This document shows, piece by piece, positions 1-7,797 of a stretch of 46,071 nucleotides of DNA. Position numbers and translations under genes: made by a program. The notes below the pieces were generated by a model that was not told where the DNA came from, did not search any database, and worked only from the letters and a program-made list of their open reading frames with translations. The DNA lies in IMG/VR virus record IMGVR_UViG_3300031825_000019, positions 1-46,071 of that record; one strand, written 5' to 3'. This DNA is from a virus. Positions within the stretch are counted from its first letter, which is position 1; the number at the start of each line of letters is the position of its first letter.

Positions 1-558
1 CGAGAGTGCGTTCTCGGTCTCGGTGAGCGCCGCAGCCTGCCCGAACGTGCTCGGGATCTGCATGAGCTCGTCGAGGTCGTCGTTGACCATCGCCTCCCAC
101 GAGAACCCGAACTGGCGGCCGAACTTCGCCACCTGGATCGCGTACTCGCGGGTGTCGTGGTGCGCGCCCGGGTAGGCGGTGAGCTCGGGCACCCGGTCCA
201 GGGAGGTGCGGCCGCCGAGGAGGTCGATCATCTTCTTCGGCTTGAAGTTCCGCACCAGGGTCCGGGTCGCGAAACCCTGCCACTCCGGGGTGATCGCCGC
301 GTACTGGGCGAGCAGCTCCCGGTCCAGGACGTCGCCAGTGGCGGACACGAACAGGTCCGAGGTCGACAGGGCCTCACGGACCTGCACGGCGGCCCGGAGG
401 TCGCCGTCGAAGACCCGCTTCCACAGGTCCGCGGCCTCGGCGATCGCCTGTGCCCGCCTCGGCGAGTACTGGCGACGCGTCAGCGGGCTGGGCCCGGCGA
501 GCGTCTGGTCCTCGGTCAGGTTGAAGACCTCGGCGACGTTGATGATGCTGGTGTTCAT
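1..558 (-). CDS. Major capsid protein, N-terminal part (gene continues across the circular junction)
   Basis: First 186 codons of the major capsid gene, cut by the window edge exactly at a codon boundary; codon 187 onward is at the right end (46071 down to 45508), giving a 373-aa protein. The start ATG at 558 follows an AGGAGG ribosome site. The protein resembles actinophage capsids of the Mu gpT-like/HK97-fold type, with a middle section rich in aromatic and charged residues (QFGFSWEAMVNDDLDEL) typical of that family. It lies just downstream of the DUF2190 gene and the protease/scaffold gene, the normal head-gene order. Its product would form the icosahedral shell. Assignment rests on remembered family pattern and on position, not on a search. 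Confidence 0.88.
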   Translation of the reverse strand, partial: MNTSIINVAEVFNLTEDQTLAGPSPLTRRQYSPRRAQAIAEAADLWKRVFDGDLRAAVQVREALSTSDLFVSATGDVLDRELLAQYAAITPEWQGFATRTLVRNFKPKKMIDLLGGRTSLDRVPELTAYPGAHHDTREYAIQVAKFGRQFGFSWEAMVNDDLDELMQIPSTFGQAAALTETENALS

Positions 559-569
559 CGTGGTCCTCC

Positions 570-926
570 TCAGACCTTGGCGAGCTTGACGCGGATGGTG
601 GCGGGGGCGGTGCCCTTGGCCTCGAGCGCGTACCCGAACAGCGGGTTCGCGCCCGTGTTGTCGGTCGTCGTGAGGACGTTGGTCGCCGTGATGATGTAGA
701 TCGGCTGCCCGATCGTGCGGGCGGTGTTGGTGGTCACCGGCAGGTCGAAGACCCCCTCGGTCCACACCGACGCGTTGCCGTCGACGTTGCCGCCCTCGCC
801 CTCCTTGGTGGCGGTGACGCCGACGATGGAACCGACGATCACGGCCGAGCCGGACGCGGTGTCGGCCGGCACGGGAAGCGACAGCTTCGCGTCCGGGCTG
901 GTGGGGTAGAACACCTCGTTCTTCAT
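570..926 (-). CDS. DUF2190-type head decoration/stabilisation protein
   Basis: A 118-aa protein with the pattern of DUF2190 proteins: an N-terminal LSLPVPADTASGSAV-like segment, a VGVTATK stretch, a V.TEGVFDLPV strand and a C-terminal GYALEAKG...IRVKL. Proteins of this kind are encoded directly upstream of the major capsid gene in many tailed phages and are thought to decorate or stabilise the capsid. Here it sits 11 bases upstream of the capsid start and 2 bases after the protease/scaffold stop, in the same operon. The start ATG at 926 is preceded by AAGGAGGC. Function as a decoration protein is inferred from family and location. Confidence 0.75.
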   Translation of the reverse strand: MKNEVFYPTSPDAKLSLPVPADTASGSAVIVGSIVGVTATKEGEGGNVDGNASVWTEGVFDLPVTTNTARTIGQPIYIITATNVLTTTDNTGANPLFGYALEAKGTAPATIRVKLAKV

Positions 927-928
927 GG

Positions 929-2251
929 TCAGGCCTCCTTGACGGCGGTGGGAGTGCGACCGAACGCGGCGCCGACCTTGGCGTCGAGCTGGGCCTCGGT
1001 GAGGGTGGCCTCGGTGCCGCCGGCGGCGGTGCCGCCGAATCCGGTCACCGACCCGGCGCCGGCCGCGGTCTTGCGGGTGGCGGCCGCCTCGTCGACGGTC
1101 TTGGTGAACACCTCGACGTCGAGCGCGCCGTCCTTGAGCGGCAGGTCGGCGAGCAGGCCGCGCTCCTCGAGCGGGCTGAACGTCACCTCCGCCGCGGTGG
1201 CACGCTCGGTGACGATCTTGCGGGCGGCGTCGACGCGGTCGCGCTCAGCGAGCGCCGTCTCGGCCTTCTCGGCGCGGGCCTTCTCGGTGTCACGCTCGGC
1301 CTCGAGCGTGTCCACCCGACCGGCCTTCTCGACGAGAGCCCGGTGCTCGCTCTCCTCGATCTGGATGTTGCCCATGGTGACCTCCTGGTCAGCCTCGGTG
1401 GTGGGGGTGGTGCTGTCCGGTCGGGCGACCGGGACGATGGGGGTGCCGCCCTCGCTGGTTGCGGTGACGGGCACGTACTGGGTCTTGACCTGCACCTCGG
1501 TGCGGTCACCAGACAACGAGGCGCCGGCGGTGTCGCTCATCGCGTACGCCTGGGCGAAGATGCCGGTGTTGTCGGGCGCCTCGACCTCGAACCAGACCGT
1601 GGTGTCGTCGAAGTCGCGGACCCACACGTAGGTCTTGTCCGCCCCGTAGGTGTCCTTCAGCGCGGTCTGCAACGCCTCGCGGGTGTCGTTGACCGTGGCC
1701 TCTGCGATGCCGTGCCCGATCGCGCGGCGGTTGGCGGCCGCGGACTCCAGGACACGCAGCACCTTGCCGCCGCGGCCGGCCCGGGTGACGAAGTCGACGG
1801 AGATGACCGGTGCGACCAGGCCCTCGACGATCCCGCCCCGACGTCCCTCGGCCTCGCCCTCGACGATGTCGGTGGCCGACCCGCGGATCGAGACTCCGAT
1901 GTGGTCGCGGACGGTCTCGAGGAGGTCCCGCCAGGCGGGCACGACCTGGACCTCACCCACGAGGGCGCCGTCGCCGTTGACCTTCGCGTCCTCGACGGTG
2001 ACGGCCATCAGGTCCTTGATCGACCGCCCGGGACGCTCGATGTGCTCGGTGTCCGTGGGGTGGTCGGCGTACATGTGCGTGCCGGCGGGGATCACCCGGT
2101 CGGTGGCCGCCTGCTCGAGGACCTTGCGGGAGTAGTACCCCGACGAACCCCAGCCGGGGGAGATGAACTGGATGGGGAGCAGCCCGGTCTCCTTCGCGGA
2201 GGTCGCGGCCGCCTCGGAGATGGTGGCAGTCTCGGTGAGCTGCTTGGGCAT
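929..2251 (-). CDS. Capsid maturation protease fused to scaffold
   Basis: A 440-aa head protein. Residues about 20-200 form a prohead-protease-like domain: GTHMYADHPTD contains a candidate catalytic His, and IGVSIRG a candidate Ser, as in phage prohead proteases. The last 150 residues are a separate charged helical region (EAERDTEKARAEKAETALAERDR) typical of a scaffolding core, ending in a Gly-rich tail. Between them is a linker rich in Thr, Pro and Val. The start ATG follows a GGAGG site. An in-frame ATG at 1375 with its own AGGAGGT site suggests that the scaffold is also made alone, as in lambda C/Nu3. It lies between the MuF-like gene and the DUF2190/capsid genes. Confidence 0.75.
   Translation of the reverse strand: MPKQLTETATISEAAATSAKETGLLPIQFISPGWGSSGYYSRKVLEQAATDRVIPAGTHMYADHPTDTEHIERPGRSIKDLMAVTVEDAKVNGDGALVGEVQVVPAWRDLLETVRDHIGVSIRGSATDIVEGEAEGRRGGIVEGLVAPVISVDFVTRAGRGGKVLRVLESAAANRRAIGHGIAEATVNDTREALQTALKDTYGADKTYVWVRDFDDTTVWFEVEAPDNTGIFAQAYAMSDTAGASLSGDRTEVQVKTQYVPVTATSEGGTPIVPVARPDSTTPTTEADQEVTMGNIQIEESEHRALVEKAGRVDTLEAERDTEKARAEKAETALAERDRVDAARKIVTERATAAEVTFSPLEERGLLADLPLKDGALDVEVFTKTVDEAAATRKTAAGAGSVTGFGGTAAGGTEATLTEAQLDAKVGAAFGRTPTAVKEA
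1373..1386 (-). promoter_or_regulatory. Internal ribosome site and start codon for a separate scaffold protein
   Basis: On the minus strand AGGAGG (1381-1386) stands 5 bases before an in-frame ATG (1373-1375) inside the protease/scaffold gene. Initiation here would give a 148-aa protein, from 1375 to the shared stop at 929, that begins MGNIQIEESEHRA and consists almost wholly of the coiled, charged scaffold region. This is as strong as any ribosome site in the window. The lambda C/Nu3 arrangement is the known parallel; expression here is inferred. Confidence 0.55.
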
Positions 2252-2273
2252 GGCGGGCCTCCTCGAGGCGGGG

Positions 2274-2279
2274 TAGCGT
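2274..2279 (+). promoter_or_regulatory. Candidate -10 element of a leaderless promoter
   Basis: TAGCGT on the plus strand fits the actinobacterial TANNNT -10 consensus. It ends 6 bases before the GTG at 2286, so transcription would begin at or beside the start codon and give a leaderless mRNA. No convincing Shine-Dalgarno sequence precedes that GTG, and a TAG stop in the same frame at 2274-2276 excludes a longer protein. The same hexamer stands 7 bases before the ImmA-like start at 26946. Confidence 0.45.
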
Positions 2280-2285
2280 GTTCGG

Positions 2286-2453
2286 GTGGGTCAGGACGAC
2301 GACAGCGACTGCGTGCACGACTGGGTGCTCGACGAGATCCACATCGGCCGCCCCGGCCGCGGCGCCGACACCGCCTCGACCTGCACCAGGTGCGGGGCCG
2401 TGCGGTACGAGCCCAGTCAGGCCGCGGTGCGCGACGACCGGCCGCCGCTCTGA
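2286..2453 (+). CDS. Small Cys/His zinc-ribbon-like protein, plus strand
   Basis: A 55-aa protein beginning GQDDDSDCVHDWVLDEIH and containing CTRCGAVRYEPSQ. The C-x-H...C-x-x-C arrangement is a recognisable pattern of tiny actinophage proteins and probably binds a metal. It is the only plus-strand gene inside the head operon. It fills the one sizeable gap there, between the stop of the MuF-like gene (2417, overlapping tail to tail by 37 bases) and the start of the protease gene (2251). The GTG start has no ribosome site but a TAGCGT -10 element at leaderless distance. Too short for a firm function; possibly a separately expressed accessory gene. Confidence 0.6.
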   Translation: MGQDDDSDCVHDWVLDEIHIGRPGRGADTASTCTRCGAVRYEPSQAAVRDDRPPL

Positions 2454-3490
2454 CCCGGTGCCTTCGCCGGCACCCAGGAGTCACGCCACCCGTCGTTCGA
2501 CCGGCGCACCGACCATGAGTCCATCGGGAAGTCACCGGCCGCCCAGGCGTCGTACCGGGCCGGGCCGAGGACCTGCTTCTGCTCTGCCTGCGACAGCGCG
2601 TTGAACCGGGCCTCGGCGTCCGGCATCAGCGACGCCGGCTCCGGCAGATCGAACCCCAGGTCCACCCACGACTTCGTGACCGCACACCGGGTGCACCGGC
2701 CCTGGTGGTGGTCGAACGGCCCCGGCTCGTCCAACGGGTGACGCGACCCGTGCTTGCCCCAGCACGACGGGCAGGTCCGCGAGTCGAGCTCCGCGAGCCA
2801 CTCCCACCCGGCGAGCACGTCGGCGTGCTGCTCCTGCCCCAACGCCGCCGCGGTCCGGTGCGCGTCGAGCGTCTCGGTCCTGGAGATCACCAGCGCCCGG
2901 GTCAGGCCCAGCTGGCCCTCGAACCGCTGGTTCGCGCGGGCCACCATCCGCCGCGCGGTCTCCCGCGGGTTCGACCCGGCCGCGACCCCGCGGATCAGCT
3001 CACGGCGTACGACGTCGTAGGTCTGCGGCGCCAACGGGCGCAGCGACGAGGTGATCTGCTGCGTGGACCGCTCCACGATCGCGGTGACCTGCCGGGCGTC
3101 GACCCGCGACCACGCCTGCAGGTCGACGAGCTGCTCGGCGTGCGGCGGGAGCTGGGAGTCGATCACCGACGCCTGCGCACCGCCGGCGGCGTCGATCACC
3201 GCACCCAGGTCCCCGGTGATCCGGATCCCGGCCTGGGCGGCGAGGTCCTCGAGCTGGTGGCGGACCACCGTCAGCGCGGACCTCAGCCGGGTCGAACGGA
3301 GCAGCTGGGTGCGGGTCACCGCGTCGCCGGCGACCAGCTGCTCGAGCAGCGCCGCGGTCAGGTCCGGTTCGATCTCGTCCCACGCCGTCACCCACGCCCG
3401 GACCAGGTCGCGGGTCTGCGCGTCGAGGATCCGGTCGAGCTCGGCCTTCAGCTGCGCCTGCAGCCGAAGCGTCCGCTCGGTGATCGCCAT
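2417..3490 (-). CDS. MuF-like minor head protein (SPP1 gp7-type)
   Basis: A 357-aa protein with a helical N-terminal half and, in the C-terminal half, the SPP1 gp7/Mu F signature: SRTETLDAHRTAA followed by a metal-binding-like block TCPSCWGKHGSRHPLDEPGP...H..GRCTRC. Proteins of this family sit inside the head next to the portal and help head assembly and DNA delivery. The ATG at 3490 begins 2 bases before the stop of the upstream small gene (3492). Gene order portal, small gene, MuF, protease is standard. The extreme C-terminus overlaps the plus-strand small gene. Confidence 0.8.
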   Translation of the reverse strand: MAITERTLRLQAQLKAELDRILDAQTRDLVRAWVTAWDEIEPDLTAALLEQLVAGDAVTRTQLLRSTRLRSALTVVRHQLEDLAAQAGIRITGDLGAVIDAAGGAQASVIDSQLPPHAEQLVDLQAWSRVDARQVTAIVERSTQQITSSLRPLAPQTYDVVRRELIRGVAAGSNPRETARRMVARANQRFEGQLGLTRALVISRTETLDAHRTAAALGQEQHADVLAGWEWLAELDSRTCPSCWGKHGSRHPLDEPGPFDHHQGRCTRCAVTKSWVDLGFDLPEPASLMPDAEARFNALSQAEQKQVLGPARYDAWAAGDFPMDSWSVRRSNDGWRDSWVPAKAPGQSGGRSSRTAA

Positions 3491-3491
3491 C

Positions 3492-3719
3492 TCAGATGAC
3501 CTCGGCCGACCCGTCGTCGATGCTCGCAGGGGCGTCCTCGACATGGTGCCCACGGCACTGCGAGCACAGCAGGTCGCCGCACAGGGCCGAGACCGTGCCG
3601 ATCGTGCGGACCACCCAGATCCGGACACCGGTCGAGAGCCGGCAGTCGGTGCACCACAGACCGGACTGGTAGCCGAGGTACTCGACGTGGACGACGAGCA
3701 GACCCACCCGGCGCGCCAT
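3492..3719 (-). CDS. Small CxxC protein between portal and MuF genes
   Basis: A 75-aa protein with two CxxC pairs (WCTDC near residue 23 and CSQC near residue 55), so probably a small zinc ribbon. Its ATG at 3719 overlaps the portal stop by one base (TGATG) and its stop is 1 base before the MuF start, so it is translated as part of the head operon. No known function; the spacing shows it is a real gene of the operon rather than a shadow. Confidence 0.65.
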   Translation of the reverse strand: MARRVGLLVVHVEYLGYQSGLWCTDCRLSTGVRIWVVRTIGTVSALCGDLLCSQCRGHHVEDAPASIDDGSAEVI

Positions 3720-5317
3720 CAGCGCACCGTGCCAGCCGGGTCCTGCCCGCGGCGGAACGCATCGGCCGCAGCCTGCCCGGCCGACGCCCGCGGGTCGATG
3801 AACGCACCCGTCTCCGGGTCGGTGACCTCGGCAATGATCTCCTCGGCGTCCTTCACCCCAAGCGCCTTGAGTAGCACCCGCAGCATCGTCAACGGGATCG
3901 CCTGACCGACCGTGGTGCCCTCGGCCTCCACGACGGCCTTGATCAGCTCGACCGGGTCGACGTCGATCAGCGGCGGCCAGTCGAACTCCACCGTCCGCTC
4001 CACCTCGCCGGCCAACGTGACCAGCTTCCGGCCCCACGCGTCGATGGTGACCGTGCCCCGCAGGCTCCCGCGGGGGGCCTCGACGGCGGCGTCGATGGCG
4101 TGCTGGATGACCCGGTCCAGTGCGGTCTGCCACAGCACGCGGCGCATCGTCATCTCGAGGATGGTGGGCAGGTCCAGGGTCTCGGCGACCGCGCGGGCAC
4201 CGGTCTGGCCGGGGTCGGCGAGCAGGACGTGGACGGGGATCCCGAGCCCGGCGGCGGCCATCCCGGCGAGCGGCTTCCCGGACTCGGCGTCGATGGTGGC
4301 GCCGGTCTTCGGGATCGCCTCGAGGTTGTTGCCCGGCCCGGTCACCGCAGCCTGCCCGACCGGCGGCGGCACCGGCACCCCGTTCGCCGTGGTGCGCTCG
4401 GCGTTGGCCTTGATCGCCGCGGCCGCGGTCTGCGCCCGCGACTTCGTGCCACCCGAGGCCTTCCACACGAACTTCGACAGCAACCGCACCACCTGCGCCC
4501 AGTCGACCAGGAAGTCGCGGTACATCCGCGCCCACGCGATCGACGCGTACACGTCGGGGATGCCGTACTTCCACCCGTCGAGCCGGTTCACCGGCACGTG
4601 CAGCATCGGGGCGTCCCACCGCACCTCGGCGCCGTTGAGGGTCTTGATCCGCTGCGAGGGCCGGTACCCCAGTGCCGGGTGGGCGACCTTCATCGTCTGC
4701 GCCCGCGTCCGCGTGTTCCCCAGGGCGTACCCGGCCTCGAGGACCTGGGTGACGTACTCGCGGATGTAGAACCACGGCTCGTCGCGGTCCTCGGGGTTCG
4801 TGATGATGTCGACGATCTCGTCGGTCGGGGTCGACCGCACCTGCACCCGGCCCACCAGCGGGTTCGTGAACAGCGCGAGGAACACCTCGCCGTCCGAGGC
4901 CAGCGCCCGCTCCAGCTCCTCCTCGGCCTGCGACCCGGTCAGCGATGCCTCGTTGTCGTCCCAGAACATCTGGACGACCTCGTCGACGTTCTGGGCGGAG
5001 TCGACGCCGGCGCGGGCGGCGACCGTGAGTCCCTGCCCCCAGATGTACCCGATGCGGACGGTCACGCCGCGCTTGATCAGCGGGTTGGAGACGACCATCA
5101 GGCGGCACATCTCGCGGATGCGGCGGCGGCCTTCGGGAGAGAACTCGTCGCGAACGCCGGAGGAGAGCTTGCGCCAGCCGACGTCGTCAAGGGCCATCTC
5201 GAGGTCGACCATGGCCTCGGTGAGGATGAGGTTCGACTCCTGCTCGGCGCGGAGCTGCTCGGCGAGGTCTTCGCGGGTGGCGACGGTCTTGCCGTCTTCG
5301 GTGATCCAGTCGGGCAT
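3719..5317 (-). CDS. Portal protein
   Basis: A 532-aa portal of the SPP1/HK97 kind. Recognisable parts are an N-terminal helical region, SNPLIKRGVTVRIGYIWGQG, an SDGEVFLALF strand, VNRLDGWKYGIPDVYASIAWARMYRDFLVDW, and a C-terminal stretch PLAGMAAAGLGIPVHVLLADPGQT, which is the conserved portal segment before the clip/stem helices. It would form the dodecameric DNA channel at one capsid vertex. I chose ATG 5317 (MPDWITEDGK). A GTG at 5341, which would add eight residues, is in frame and forms a GTGA with an upstream ORF, but its reading adds nothing recognisable. Confidence 0.88.
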   Translation of the reverse strand: MPDWITEDGKTVATREDLAEQLRAEQESNLILTEAMVDLEMALDDVGWRKLSSGVRDEFSPEGRRRIREMCRLMVVSNPLIKRGVTVRIGYIWGQGLTVAARAGVDSAQNVDEVVQMFWDDNEASLTGSQAEEELERALASDGEVFLALFTNPLVGRVQVRSTPTDEIVDIITNPEDRDEPWFYIREYVTQVLEAGYALGNTRTRAQTMKVAHPALGYRPSQRIKTLNGAEVRWDAPMLHVPVNRLDGWKYGIPDVYASIAWARMYRDFLVDWAQVVRLLSKFVWKASGGTKSRAQTAAAAIKANAERTTANGVPVPPPVGQAAVTGPGNNLEAIPKTGATIDAESGKPLAGMAAAGLGIPVHVLLADPGQTGARAVAETLDLPTILEMTMRRVLWQTALDRVIQHAIDAAVEAPRGSLRGTVTIDAWGRKLVTLAGEVERTVEFDWPPLIDVDPVELIKAVVEAEGTTVGQAIPLTMLRVLLKALGVKDAEEIIAEVTDPETGAFIDPRASAGQAAADAFRRGQDPAGTVR

Positions 5318-5341
5318 GAGCGGGTCACCGCCTCTCGTCAC

Positions 5342-5636
5342 TGTGGAAGTCGTGGGCCCTGTAACGGGGGCCAGCCGGCACGTTGCCCGGTTGCGTCAGC
5401 GTGGTCGGTCGTGCGCCCTACCTGGTGTCTTCCCTCGTTGGCCGGGAGCACGGCGCGGAGATCGCAACGATCTGGCCGTGGGGGTGTCCCGGTGATCCGG
5501 TCCGAGGTGCTTCGCGTGGATGTGCGACTGATCCGAATGGCGTCACACCGGTCGTGCTGCGGCCCCCGGTGGTGGGCGGCTCGGGTCATCTAGCGCATCG
5601 GTCTCACCTCGCTGGTCAGCGCCGACAGGCGGAAGT
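5342..5636 (-). other. About 300 bases without a convincing gene
   Basis: This stretch between the large terminase stop and the portal start holds no gene I can support. A minus-strand ORF of 83 codons (5338-5589) ends in a GTGA overlap with an alternative portal start, but its third codon positions are clearly less GC-rich than in neighbouring genes and its sequence is dominated by Arg, His and Pro. Its last residues (TDH...LQG) faintly recall the end of an HNH nuclease, often encoded beside terminases, so a decayed HNH gene is possible but weakly supported. No strong hairpin was seen. Confidence 0.35.
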
Positions 5637-7136
5637 TCAGGGGACGTAGGAGCCGAACCCCGCCAGCTCCTCGTCGAGATCCTCAGCAGTCACCAGGTCC
5701 TGCCCCGCCAGCAGCGGCTGCAGGACCAGCCGGTTCAACGCCTGGGACATCGCGTCGACCTGGTCGTCGTGGGTCGCGGTCGGGAACCCCGCGCACTCAT
5801 CGACGAACCCACCGACCCACGGCGCCAGCTCCGGGCTGGGAAGGAAGACGTTCCCGGCCTCCACGAGCGGCGACACCGCCGCGGCCCGGGCCGTCTTCGA
5901 CCCGTGCGGCTCCTCCGGCACGATCCCAGGCACCACACGCGACAGCGACGCGATCACCGCCGACCCGTTCGCCTTGTCCTCGATCAGCTTCAGCAGACCC
6001 TGCGGCCACACCGCGGCGAACTCACGGACCGCCGCCTGCGTGGCGGGGAAGTCCATCCGGGCACGACGCTGGTCGAGCAGGTAGGCATCGGCGCCGCGCC
6101 GGCCCCAGATCTGCCCGACGACGAAGTCGGTGCCCTCGGTGTCCTTGAACGTCATGTCCCAGCTGACGAGCAGGTCATCGAAGCCGATGACCACACGGGA
6201 CCCGTCCTCGCGGATGATCCACTGCGGCTGGTCGTAGTACTTCCACCACTGCCGCTTGAGGATCGACCCCTCGGCCGGCGCGGGCCGGCCCTGGTACAGG
6301 GCGTTCCAGGCCCTCGACCCGACCTCGCGCTTCTTCTTCTCCCAGTCAGCCGCCGTACGCCGGCGAGCCGACTCGAGGTACTCGCCGGGCTCCCGGCCGA
6401 GCACGTCGGTCTCGCCCTTCTCCGGGTCGTGGTCGGCCTGGGCGGGAATGTTCAGCACCGTCCAGCCGTCGCCCTCCTTGGCGAGCCAGCCGGCGAGATC
6501 ATCCTCACGCCACCGGGTCTGGATCAGCACCACCGGTGCGCCGGGGGCGAGGCGGGGGAGCGCGACCTCACGCCAGAAGTCCTCGACGGTCTGCTTCCAC
6601 GCCTTGGAGTCGGCCTGCTTCGCGTCCTTGTACGGGTCGTCGATGATCAGCAGGTCCACGGCTCGCGATGTGAGGCCACCTTCGACGCCGACGCAGACGA
6701 GGCCGCCGTTGTAGCCGAGCAGCTCGAACTCGTCCTGGCGGCGGGAGTCCTGGGCGAGGGTGAGGCCGAGCTCGGGGTGTGCGCGGAGGTCGTCGCGGAT
6801 CCGGCGGCCCCATCGGCGGGCGACGTCGTGGCCGTAGGACACGATCGCGATCCGGAGGTTGGGGTTGCGGTGCAGCATCCACAGCGGGAACCGGCGGGAC
6901 GCGCGCTCGGACTTCCCCTCCTGGGGTGGCATCGAGATGATGAGCCGTTCGCACTCGCCGGCGGCGACCTTGACGAGGTGCTCGTCGATGAGCTGCAGGG
7001 CGGGGGTTTGGATCGTGGACCGGTCGAGGGCCTGGGCCATCTCACCGGGGGTCTTCCACGGTTGGGCGCGGAGTTCGGGGGCCAGCGCGGTGGCGATCAT
7101 GTCGAGCCAGAGCTCGGAGGACGCGGTGGCGGTCAT
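5637..7136 (-). CDS. terL: Terminase large subunit
   Basis: A 499-aa packaging motor. The ATPase half has a Walker A-like SMPPQEGKS (about residues 68-76), Walker B LLIIDDP (162-168) and a coupling motif VLIQTRW (203-209). The RNase H-like nuclease half has acidic residues in SWDMTF (near 327), EDKANG (386-391) and THDDQVDAMSQ (455-464). It cuts concatemers and pumps DNA through the portal, whose gene lies downstream. Length and motif order are normal. The ATG at 7136 has only a weak ribosome site (GGGGGTGA). Confidence 0.93.
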   Translation of the reverse strand: MTATASSELWLDMIATALAPELRAQPWKTPGEMAQALDRSTIQTPALQLIDEHLVKVAAGECERLIISMPPQEGKSERASRRFPLWMLHRNPNLRIAIVSYGHDVARRWGRRIRDDLRAHPELGLTLAQDSRRQDEFELLGYNGGLVCVGVEGGLTSRAVDLLIIDDPYKDAKQADSKAWKQTVEDFWREVALPRLAPGAPVVLIQTRWREDDLAGWLAKEGDGWTVLNIPAQADHDPEKGETDVLGREPGEYLESARRRTAADWEKKKREVGSRAWNALYQGRPAPAEGSILKRQWWKYYDQPQWIIREDGSRVVIGFDDLLVSWDMTFKDTEGTDFVVGQIWGRRGADAYLLDQRRARMDFPATQAAVREFAAVWPQGLLKLIEDKANGSAVIASLSRVVPGIVPEEPHGSKTARAAAVSPLVEAGNVFLPSPELAPWVGGFVDECAGFPTATHDDQVDAMSQALNRLVLQPLLAGQDLVTAEDLDEELAGFGSYVP

Positions 7137-7246
7137 CGGTCACCCCCGAGCGCTGGTCGGGGCATGACTGTGGCGGGGAGCGTCCTGGTCTGGAGACACT
7201 TCACCCGCCAGTCCGGAGTTTGCGCCTGGACCGGCGCGGTTGTCAA

Positions 7247-7465
7247 CTACCCGGTTGCGGTCCCGGCGTGTCGACGCCACTCCGCAGGGAGCTGCTCATC
7301 GCACGTCAAGCACAGGTGCGCGATGGTCTCCCCGTCGACGACGGAGTCGACCGGCACGACGTCGAGGTGGGCGCACCGGCCCTTGACGTACGCCGGCGCA
7401 GGGTCGCCCAGACTGCGGATCTCGACCCACTCCCAGCGCGGATCGAGGGACGCGACGCTCCTCAC
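7247..7465 (-). CDS. Small CxxC protein, unknown function
   Basis: A 72-aa protein with CAHLDVVPVDSVVDGETIAHLCLTCDEQLPAEW, a Cys-His...CxxC pattern seen in many actinophage small proteins and probably metal binding. I chose GTG 7465 because it forms a GTGA overlap with the stop of the upstream gene and has AAGGGTGG before it; GTG 7474 is an alternative. It is the last gene before the large terminase. No function can be assigned. Confidence 0.6.
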   Translation of the reverse strand: MRSVASLDPRWEWVEIRSLGDPAPAYVKGRCAHLDVVPVDSVVDGETIAHLCLTCDEQLPAEWRRHAGTATG

Positions 7466-7797
7466 AGCCGCCACCCTTCACCACCGCGGCTCTCGACCTT
7501 GCCGGCCGGAACCTCCTCGCTCAACTCGATGTCGGCGTACACCCAGTCGTCGCCGGACCTGTACGTGATCAGCACCCCACGCTGAACGCGGGCGGCCTCG
7601 GCCTGTGCGAGGAGATCGCCGATCCGATTCCCGACGTCCTTCGCCAGCTTGGCGATGGCGTTCTGCGTCGGCGACTCGTCGAGCGACCACGTCGGGTCGG
7701 AGAGCCGTGGGTGACGGTCGATCTTCACAGCGAGGGCTTGCCTCGCATCTTCGAGAGGATCGCGTCGAGGGATCCACCCTGGCAGCGTCGGCTTCAT
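7462..7797 (-). CDS. Hypothetical protein, 111 aa
   Basis: Begins MKPTLPGWIPRRDP with the ATG overlapping the previous stop (ATGA). The middle is a likely amphipathic helix (NAIAKLAKDVGNRIGDLLAQAEAARV) followed by a beta-rich end (VLITYRSGDDWVYADIEL). No recognised family. It belongs to the block of small genes between the two terminase genes, all joined by stop/start overlaps. Coding bias and overlaps support it as a real gene. Confidence 0.6.
   Translation of the reverse strand: MKPTLPGWIPRRDPLEDARQALAVKIDRHPRLSDPTWSLDESPTQNAIAKLAKDVGNRIGDLLAQAEAARVQRGVLITYRSGDDWVYADIELSEEVPAGKVESRGGEGWRL

Noticed and set aside
5383-5649. An 88-codon plus-strand frame in the terminase-portal gap
   Set aside because: No ribosome site, no family, poor codon bias, and it runs into the terminase end on the other strand.
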